A stretch of DNA of 64,000 nucleotides from Isoetes taiwanensis (Eukaryota; Streptophyta; Lycopodiopsida; Isoetales; Isoetaceae), in contig JAJEKV010000056.1 of NCBI GenBank assembly GCA_021234155.1, forward strand, positions 5,516,932-5,580,931, in the 5' to 3' direction. Both the position numbers and the translations under genes were made by a program. The notes beneath the pieces are model-generated. The model searched no databases, was not told the origin of the DNA, and saw only the letters and a list, made by a program, of their open reading frames with translations. Below, in pieces: positions 55,617-64,000 of the stretch. Positions within the stretch are counted from its first letter, which is position 1. Each line of letters opens with the position of its first letter.

Positions 55617-57932
55617 CTAATTCATTTCCAAGGAAGAAGGCTCTAATAAATAGGCATCACGTTGGGTACTTCCCATTAACTGGGACCAGTTATTCAGTTC
55701 AGCTTCCACCTTTTCAGCCATGGTGCATTTAACCCTACGCTTATAACTTGATAATGCATTCCTATGAAAGCAGCGCCTCAATTTTACCTGAGTGTAACTG
55801 CCAGGCAACATTGTAAAGTCATCGTGCACATCCATCTCCTGGAGTAACAAGAATGCGTAAATTTGGCTTTAGGATGCTCCTTCCAAGTCAGCAAGTGCTG
55901 ATATAAAACATTGCTAGCTTAAACAGGTAAATGACTACTAGAAATTGCAGTTCCACTACCACCAAACATACTTTGTAGTGATGAACAAGAAGGTGCTGCC
56001 AAAAGCAATAGGATTCAATGGTTCTGACCAACATGGTGATAAGAGTATCACTACAAAAATAAAGACATACATTCGAAACATCATCCTTGTCAAGTCCAGA
56101 TTTAAACAAAGAAATTACGATGTTAGATTATTATGAAATGCTCAGAGAAAATGTTAAGACTTCCCATTGCAAGGAACGAGTTTGCAAACTCAATGCAAGT
56201 TTTCTCGATGTAATTATGTGAGGATCTGCTTCCTGATGCTAATAATGTAACAGCATGACAAAGTTCAATATACTAGAATACTAACAATGGTTTAGTACCT
56301 GTAGCAAATGGTGTATAGAACGAAGCAGATTGATATCCTCCTCTGATGCAGAACCAATCATCTCCTCCTGAAGTAACCACCAAAATCCTTCTTGCAGCAC
56401 TTTCCGTAGACCATAGCTCAACACAACCTGACTTCTGTAGCATGATATATATAGCTAGAAAAAGTCTAGAAGCAACAATTATAAAAGGGAACTACATGTT
56501 GACATGAATAATGTCATATGTGAAAATACCTGAAAGAAATGATGCCCTTATCATAGATGCTTGGTGTCCAGAATGTTGCCCTGCCATCAGATGGAATTAT
56601 AACATAAAAAATTAGATCTATGCCAGCGTTCTGAGAAGAATATATTCCACAACGGTCCCTGTACCCAAAGAAACTCTTGAGGCATTCTAAAGATGTGCTT
56701 ACCCGAGCTTCTCAATCATAATTTCATGGTTCAAATCTGGGCAATGAGAAGAGACTAGCTTCAACCATTTTTTATAGCGGTTCCAGGAATTACAAAGTGC
56801 CTGCCAAATTTTATTTCCTGCTAACCCTTTTTCAATACCTTCTAACATTTTGTTGCTGGCAGAACAATCCTGGTTTTTATCAGACATGTTACAACAAGCA
56901 TGATTTGCCTTCTCCAAAAATGTTATGTTGTCTAAGTCTTGTGCCAATGAAGCAGCTATAATATCAGCACGTTCTATAAACATAGCATGAATTCCCTCAT
57001 AAAAAAGGGCCCAGTCATGTTTTGTAAGCTTCCGAATTATACCATGAACAGACGAAGAGCTGTAGTTTCCATGAGGGTGACCTATTTCCCACCAAACATC
57101 AAGAGCATTTCTGACATATTCATAGCCTTTTTGGAAATATGTGAAGCGTTCGTGTATCCGTGATGCTAATAACGCATTCTTGAAACACATCCATCTGCAT
57201 CATCATAAAAACAGTCTATCGTTGTAAAACTGACATCATTGCACATGAAAAACAGCATAAAGCTCTGTAACATGCTTATTTAACCTGGACAGCCATCGTA
57301 GAATCATGCCTTCAAGCAATTTATTTGCATCAACTGGCAACTTTCTATTAAATAGATTGCCAAACAAAGTTCAACTCAAAAAGGAGGACGTACATGGGAA
57401 TAACGGCTGCTGATCCTGTGGATTTCCCTTGCAATTTGATCCATATCGAGTCCAAGGATGCTAGCTTATAGTATCTTTGGCAGGTTTGCCGAAGGGAGCA
57501 CAAATCCATAATTTCTAGCCTCTTCATTACGTATATCAGAATTTCATCTGGCATTTCAGACATAGGGCTTCCACTTGCAGGTAAGGAAGCCATATTCCAT
57601 GTGTTTAAAGCACCCTTGTCTTTTGCATCACATATTTCGTTACCCTCCTCAGGTGAATGCCTTGTAATAGATGGCCTTTTCCTTTTCATGTCTCTGCATA
57701 TATCAATGCCCCATCCAGGAAACTCAAATGTCAGGGCAATTTTGGGTCGAATGTCACTTCGTTGAAATTCCTCCGAAGCACAGTCTCCTGTAGAAGGGTT
57801 GAAAATACCCTTTAAATTGTTTGATCCAAGCTTCTGAAGTGAAACTTGCAACTCCATCTCTAATTCGTCATCCAAATCCTGGTCTGAAGTTGAAAGCTCT
57901 TCAACTTCGCCAGTGGCTCCTTCCATCGGCAT
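55617..57932 (-). CDS. F-box protein, complete five-exon gene
   Basis: Exons on the minus strand: 57932-57394, 57194-56703, 56580-56530, 56434-56299 and 55838-55617. All four introns have GT-AG ends, and phases agree (2, 2, 2 after the 51-base exon, then 0), giving 479 residues. Residues 1-125 are acidic and probably disordered, with a basic DMKRKRP patch. The F-box is at about 125-167 (EMPDEILIYVMKRLEIMDLC, then SLRQTCQRYYKLASLDSIWI). The C-terminal 300 residues have no repeat type I can name (no kelch, LRR or WD pattern); they include KGYEYVRNALDVWWEIGHPH and SWNRYKKWLKLVSSHCPD. F-box proteins bind SKP1 in SCF ubiquitin ligases and choose substrates. The start is the first ATG of the open frame; no interruption is seen. 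The MULE and LINE fragments lie beyond its 3' end. Confidence 0.88.
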
Positions 57933-58270
57933 TATTTCAACAGTTCCTTTTTTCTTTAAACCTTGTTACTCTGACCTCGTTTTAGGGTCGGAATATACTG
58001 GGATGTCAGTAACTGGCTAAAATCCACTAATGAGTAAAGCAGAGGCTGAAACTTTGTTACCTTCAGTTTTTGAACTTGTAGAAGTGGAGACCATCGGCTA
58101 GCCCAGACGATTCTCTCGGCTTAGCCTTAACGCCATATCTTGCCACGATTTTGAAACGGAGGTCCACTAATAAGCATAATACGCAAAGGGCGGAAATAAA
58201 CTATTTTTGTCAATTAAAATGTGTGTATGCATGTATGTATTGATTAAAGAAATCAGCAACCTATGAAAGA
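57933..58270 (-). promoter_or_regulatory. 5' flank of the F-box gene
   Basis: Presumed promoter and 5' UTR. No convincing TATA box was found on the minus strand. Confidence 0.35.
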
Positions 58271-59230
58271 AGTAAGACTAATGTTGCACTCACATGGAGC
58301 AGCGATTTTGCAGCTGCGGCAACCATACAACTGCAACAAATTTAGCTTTTATGCCTTCCGCATTCACATGGTTAAATTCCTAGTTTGGCTCTAGCTGCAA
58401 CGCTGGTAAAGAGGATAAAAATTAGCAACAGCTAGAAGTGTTGCGGCCAGGCCATTCCAGCAACAGCCATTTCTGTGTGTACCCTTCAGCGTGGCGGACG
58501 AATACTTTGAAGCGGCGTTGAAGCGAGCTGCGGCAGATTCCCGCCGCTGCAAAAAAAATACTCCATGTGAATGTCCCATAATGGTAGATTCACATGGTAG
58601 ATTTCTTGTTGTTTTCCAGCAGTTCTTTTATCCGCAATGCCACGCTAGCTGGTCAACCGATTCACATGGAAATTTTAGCAATGGCAAACTTTTAGCTGCA
58701 AATAGTAGGCAGTACTGCTGGTGGAAGCGCTAGGAAATGCCCACGCAACCAAACTCGCGTGCAAGGTCAAGCGGGGGCTGCATTTTTGCTGTGAAAAAAC
58801 AGCGATGGGGCAACACTGCTCTCGCACTGTATTTTTGGGAGACCATGTGAATCTCCCATAAGGGACGCCTCACATGTAACGTCTCCGGCGCCTCCCCAAT
58901 ATGAACGTCTCCGGCAAGAATTTTGAGGCGTTCACATGCTGGACTTCAAGATTGCTACACCATCACCGGTTTTTGCTACTCTGTCACTGTTTTTGCACCA
59001 CCGAACTTCAAGATTGCTTCAAGATTTTACCTATTGCTGCAGGTGAAGACCGAAAATGACTGGAAACGGAGGTCAAGACGTCCAAACGCTGAAGCAGCCG
59101 GTCGATCAGGAACTGCTGGAGCAGTTTGATGTCCAACGGTTTGGACGTTGAGCCGCCCGGCAAAAAACATGAACATGTGAATACTGTTAGTATTACATGT
59201 GAAGCGTCCCTAAGGCCTTTTTTCCACGCC
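58271..59230. repeat. region rich in TTCACATG / CATGTGAA motifs
   Basis: ATTCACATGG or its complement occurs repeatedly (about 58292, 58364, 58563, 58590, 58660, 58846, 58931, 59170, 59197), in both orientations and often beside GTCCCATAA or GGGACGCCTC. This suggests several nested small inverted-repeat elements; exact ends were not resolved. Confidence 0.5.
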
Positions 59231-59449
59231 AAGAACAAAATGCAGTTGTAGTTTATCTTTATGACACTGTCTGCGACTACCACATGGATCTGTGGTATGT
59301 CTTATGAAGAATGCTTCACTACTGCTACAAATAAGACATGTGGCATTCTCTCAATTGAACATGGAGCATGAAAGAGAATTTGAGGCCGAAATGAAGGAAG
59401 CAAAGCGGTTTTGATTGACAAAAGAATGGCGTATTACTTTATGACAGGT

Positions 59450-59680
59450 ACCCCAGAATAAAATAAGACTGTCTTATTTTGTGGCGGGAGTTTCCCCCAA
59501 GAAAAAATAAGACTCCTCTCACGAGACATGCCTTAAACCTACCTAATCGTGGAAAAATGATTTTGGTTGAAGACCCTATTTTTTAGTCGTGGAAACACAA
59601 CTTTGGTTGAGACATGCTTAGACCTACCTAGTCGTGGAAAACCCATTTTGGTTTAAGATCCCTTTTTTGGATTGCCCCTG
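59450..59680 (+). repeat. GTCGTGGAAAA...TTTTGGTTTAAGATCCC repeat, first block
   Basis: The phrase (A)GTCGTGGAAA, followed 10-15 bases later by TTTGGTT.A.A..C.CTT, is repeated about three times. The same repeat fills 63480-64000. Confidence 0.75.
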
Positions 59681-60400
59681 TTAAGGGGGCAATTCGTTAG
59701 GGGGAGGGTTGGTTTTGGCATATTCTGGCATATCAGGGGTATAGCTGATAATCTGACGGCCGTCATTACTGTTTGTTTTTCCGGCGGTGAAAAACTTTTT
59801 GGTTTTTTTGCGTATGAATATACGCTAAGGTTTTCCATGTTTTGGACGCCAAATTATTTTTCCGGCGATCGGAAACTCGTTTTTTTTTGTGAAAAACTAT
59901 TGGTTTTTTTAACCTTTGGGCTAGAGATTCCTTTTTTTAGAATTTATCTTTGGGTTTTTTATTTTTAAAACAAACTATTTTTTTATTGGAAATAGACGCC
60001 CTTTCCATAGTGGTTGCCCTAAATACAGATATTTGGTCAGTCTGGCCAAAGGCCTTGGCACCAAATGACTATTCTGGCAGTGGCTAATCTGAAAATACAG
60101 GATAAAGAATGTTACGGATTTGCATGTTCCGGATCCGACAAAGTCGTAAGCGCTTGGCCCATAGTCAGAAAGATGCTTTTTTATTTTCATGTCTTTGAAA
60201 AACGAAATTGAAGAGGTGGTCATTAGACTGATTCCGGCCTCTTTAACTGGGTTTCTTCCATTATAGCTCAAGCTCGAGGCGAGAAAAACCCGAGATAAAT
60301 GATTGTTCCGTATATTGAAATCCTGCTCCAGGTTCTTACATGGTCTTGCCTTACATACGCATGATATCAATCTTGTGGAACACGACTTTGGATTGAGGAA
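59681..60400. other. no supported gene
   Basis: T-rich sequence; ORFs at 59672-59968 and 59975-60370 have no recognised motif. Confidence 0.35.
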
Positions 60401-63050
60401 TAAAATGCACTAGGAGGAATTAAGCACCATGAAATTGAACGAGTTAGTATGTTGTTGCACAATGGGTTCCCCGTTTCTACGGGAAGATATGATTTTGGCT
60501 TATTTTCTTGATTTCTTGCCGTAGAAGATATTCATTACTCAAAGCAAATTTATAGATAAGTTTTGTAGTTAATCTTAAGTATGGGCGTCTGTTCATGAAG
60601 TTGATGCAAAGGTTGATGTACTTTGTTTGTGCGATTTTAGGCCTCGAGTATTCGGATGTAAGCGTGGATTCTAGATGCTACATATATGGCTCTTGCCATT
60701 CTTCATGACATGCATTTGGAGCTATTAAAGTTCTGAGCAGCTTTACATTAATCTCGTAATGGGTGCATATATCAGCACATTCTTGACTATTCCACGTATC
60801 ACCATTCGATATAAAGAGGTAACTAATCCGGCTACTATTGTTTCTTTTGATTCGAACTTTATATCATAATGAAACTGGGAATGTTTATGCTCATAGATTC
60901 TGTTCAAAGTTGCATGCTGAATATGTACCTTTTGTGATCGTGCTGCATTTCCTTATCCATCTAGATGTGGCCAAAATCGTTGGATTCATGGAGATTTCTA
61001 GCCTCTTTTCAAGCAAAGTTTTCGCTGATAGTATTATATACCCCATGTTGACAATAAAATCAAGGCTTATGGTAAGATTTTGAGCTTAAAATTCCCCTTT
61101 TCTTTTCCCCGCAAAATTCTTCTTTGGCGCATAAATCTATGGAGCTAAATTATGAAGATTTGAATTTGTTTGTTTGTTCTGTCATTTTGTTTGCAAACAA
61201 AATGACAAAATGATAGGCCCATAATGAAGATCTGACCTGCGAAAATTGTTAAAAGTAATGAAGATATTATCGGTGTGGTCATTTGTTGCAAATGGGTCGC
61301 TGCCGGAATCTCAATGTGCCTTTGAAATGGTTGTAAAATCTTTTCCTCTAAAGGAATAAATATCCTGATCTCTATTTCTTTCCAATTTAGCAATGTCTTT
61401 TCAAGTTTTTCTTCCGCTTTTTAATTCTAAGAAGATGGTTCTTTTTATTCGATGCTTTTCTAGAGACAATAAAAAGTAACATTTTTTGCAGTGTCCGAGC
61501 AAGGGGGCTCAACAGAGGAATTGGAACGTTTATAGCTGGAGTTCTTTGCATTAGGGGTGTCACATTTAGCCGATTTGGCAGGATATAATGTGAAAAGGAT
61601 AATAATCTGTTTCACTGTCTTCTTTGCAGGTAATCTATTGTTGTTAAGTCAGACCAATAGCTTCCGGCTAATGATTTTTATTCAATGCAAAACAGTCTTG
61701 GCAAACAACATTTTGCAATTCTTACCAAATATCAAGGCAAAATATGAATACTGGGATGGTGATTTTTCTCCTTACCTTCAACTTTATTCTCGTATCCGAC
61801 CATCGAAATGATGATTCTATCAACACCGCCATAACCAAAGCTGCTCACAATTCTAATGGGATGTGGTATATGTGTAATAGTCCGCTTGTTCGTCTATCCA
61901 ATTTGGGTCTGGGAGGATCTGCACTATAAAACCTGGCGAGAATTTAGACAATCTATCCAAATTACTGCAAGGTAAATTTGGCACTCCAAATCATAGTTAG
62001 TTTGTGTATGACTGCTAGTTTCTAACAGGGTTCTGCAATCTTGAAGATTGTTTAATTGTTTATTTGGAAGGATCAGGATCTTCCAGTTGGAGACGCCATC
62101 GATGATCCCATGTACAAAGATTAACAGTCTTTAATCAAGTCAAACCAAACAGAGGATTCTTTGGTATATATGTAAGCCAGAATGGTCAGTGTGACTACCA
62201 ACTTTAAGAAAATTTAATCAAACATCAAGAAATTGTCAACCAAAATATATGCGAACTTGCCAAAATTCGTAAGATAGAAACGATTATGAATTAGGTCATT
62301 TTGAAGTTTATAAGCTTGCACCGCACATTGCTTAAGATTGCCATACATTTTAGCAAGTCGCTTTGTAAATTAGATGACACATTCTCCTCTTAGACCTTTG
62401 CACTATTCATCGGTTTATAACGCTTACATTCACAAAAGAATTTTTGATTCACATGGTTTACTTTGTTAAAAATACATGGCTTATTTTGTTAAAAATTACC
62501 TGGACATCTACACTAGACGATAATTGCCATATTGCATTTTCGATTATTTTTAGAAGTGGCATCCCAAAAATAACATCTACGCATACACCTAAGATTTACA
62601 CCCCTACCGAATTTGCTCCCTATGGGTTTAATTTAATAAGATTAAAAAAATTCAAACACGTAAATTGAACTTCTAAGAAAATTTAATGTAACCTCGAGAA
62701 AGTGGAACCCATATATATGTGACTTAACTTGCAGTCTATTTGTATCGTGAATGCTAACTCATTCCGTGACTGTGATATTTCCAACCATACGGATTGGAAG
62801 CCCAACTTCTTCACTTGGAAATAAAAGTTCTCGGAAGGTTTGAGACCTCTTTATAATGCCTCTATTGCATAGCTATTTGCAACTCTTTCTAATAAAATGT
62901 CTTGCGAATTTAGCACATAGTGCCATTATAAGTGTATTGCATGATGTGCTCTCTAATTTTTGCAATTTAGGGCGATTATAAACATTGTCAATCTTGATAG
63001 TAGAGCTATGGAACTTGGTTCTTCACGAAGGTGTAAGGCGCCATGGTGTA
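60401..63050. other. intergenic DNA without a supported gene
   Basis: AT-rich. An internal inverted repeat TTGTTTGCAAACAA-like (TTTGTTTGCAAACAAAATGA) lies at about 61184-61205. Nothing else stands out. Confidence 0.4.
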
Positions 63051-63095
63051 ACCCGTAGCAGCAACCGCGAAGGGGTCAAGCGACATCGTCGTGGA

Positions 63096-63129
63096 GAGCC
63101 GCATGTGGGGAAACTCGCCAGCACGGTTT
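63096..63129 (+). ncRNA. group II intron domain V-like hairpin, probably organelle-derived
   Basis: Exactly 34 bases, the usual domain V length. It begins GAGCCG and ends CGGTTT, with the catalytic AGC triad at positions 2-4 and a GAAA tetraloop at positions 15-18. A two-base bulge lies on the 3' side (positions 24-25). Two mismatches (C7/A28 and A8/C27) would become pairs if the Cs were U. A domain VI-like stem (GGAGG...CCTCTATTG) follows directly. The upstream intron domains are not identified, and the copy is presumably non-functional in the nucleus. Confidence 0.65.
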
Positions 63130-63189
63130 GGAGGAACGGCCTCTATTGATTTTCATTTTTGACTCACTTCTTTGTTTTGTTGACTTGAC

Positions 63190-63263
63190 TCGGGGTGGCG
63201 GGGTTTGGGCCTGTGACCCTCTGCGCCCGGAGCGGATGCGCTACCGAATTGCGCTGCACCTTG
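63190..63263 (-). tRNA. tRNA-Pro-like sequence of bacterial/organellar type (probable pseudogene)
   Basis: A 74-base stretch on the minus strand reads like a bacterial-type tRNA-Pro. The D arm has GCGC...GCGC around ATTCGGTA, the anticodon loop is TCCGGGC (anticodon CGG), then GCAGAGGGTCACAGG, and the 3' end is CACCCCGA pairing partly with CAAGGTG. Compared with the familiar organellar tRNA-Pro, many T positions are C here, including T33 and the TTC of the T loop. As written, the T arm and acceptor are damaged. A nuclear copy of organelle DNA is likely; a SINE head is the alternative. Confidence 0.5.
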
Positions 63264-63479
63264 CTTGGATATGCTATGATCAAACTCTGAATGATTAAAG
63301 GTTTTTTTGTTTCTTCTCGAAAAAAAATTGAATGATTCAGGATTTATCTGATCTTTTTTCGAATGAGAATCAAGAAAACGACCAGACGCATGAAGATACA
63401 TTTATAAAGCTTTATTCATAATAGCATTTTGGGGGCAATCCACAGTGCTTTGCACCTTGTTTCTAATACATATTTCATT

Positions 63480-64000
63480 TTTTTAGTCGTGGAAAGCTGA
63501 TATTGGTTGAGATATGTCTTAAACCTACCTAGTCGTGGAAAAACAATTTTGATTAAAATCCTCCCTTTTTTTTCGAAGGAAAAGCAATTTTCGTTTGAGA
63601 TCCTTTTCTTTCAAAGACGCATTTCATTGATCATGCAACCTAGTCGTGGAAAAATGGTTTTGGTTTAAGATCCCTTTTGTTTTTTGAAGGACGTATTTTA
63701 TGGATCATGCAACATCAAGTACAACCCACACAACATCAAGTACATTGGCCAAACATTTTAGTTTAATATCCCTTAGTCGTGGAAAAAAAATTGATTTAAG
63801 ATCCCCCTTTTTTTCCGAAGGAAAAGCGATTTTGATTTAAGATCCTTCTATTTTTTTTCTTTTGAAGAAAGTGATTTTGGTTTATAAAATTTTTAAGAAT
63901 GCATTTCATTGATCATGCATCTTAAATCTACCTAATCGTGGAAATATGATTTTTTATTAAGATCCCTATTGTTTTTTGAAGGATGTATCTTATTGATCAT
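63480..64000 (+). repeat. GTCGTGGAAAA...TTTTGGTTTAAGATCCC repeat, second block
   Basis: About six irregular units run to the window edge, each with (C)TAGTCGTGGAAA, then GATTTTGGTTTAAGATCC.TTT, often followed by TTGAAGGA or TTTCATTGATCATGCA. Same family as 59450-59680. Confidence 0.8.

Overview
This window looks like nuclear DNA of a land plant. It has spliced genes with GT-AG introns, the plant form of a mitochondrial complex I subunit (NDUFB10), an F-box gene and pentatricopeptide (PPR) fragments. Most of the rest is decayed plant transposons: L1-type and other non-LTR elements, Ty1/copia, Mutator and a DUF7869-type transposase. No bacterial operons or viral genomes are seen. A short insert near 63.1 kb looks like organelle DNA: a group II intron domain V plus a tRNA-Pro-like sequence that carries C where such tRNAs usually carry T. 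That pattern fits an organelle with heavy C-to-U RNA editing and hints at a lycophyte or fern; this is inference.

Layout. 0-2.5 kb: 3' part of a minus-strand gene for an unrecognised, possibly plastid-targeted protein that runs off the left edge. 2.5-8.1 kb: repeat element A with a broken small ORF, a PPR fragment, and a decayed DUF7869 transposase. 8.1-16.3 kb: long repeat-rich non-coding DNA with many short tandem duplications and two copies of a 146-147 bp sequence ending in a hairpin. 16.4-24.3 kb: a small basic/acidic protein gene, a DUF8039 exon, and a decayed multi-exon gene ending in an NIF/FCP1-like phosphatase domain. Arrays of palindromic GGCGTGTATT-type repeats lie between and inside these genes. 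24.3-33.5 kb: mostly non-coding, with a hairpin, copia and PPR fragments, and element B carrying an intact copy of the small ORF. 33.7-34.5 kb: a compact four-exon gene with consistent phases. 34.5-42.6 kb: non-coding DNA, weak exons, minisatellites and a GC-rich retroposed unit. 43.1 kb: NDUFB10. 45.9-55.4 kb: a nest of non-LTR retrotransposon copies and a Mutator fragment. 55.6-57.9 kb: a complete five-exon F-box gene. 58-64 kb: motif-rich non-coding DNA plus the organelle-like insert.

The genes with the best claim to be functional are the F-box gene, NDUFB10, the left-edge gene, and less surely the 33.7-34.5 kb gene, the 16.4 kb ORF and the small ORF of element B. Transposon-derived coding regions nearly all carry stops or frameshifts. 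All alignments and repeat boundaries were made by eye.
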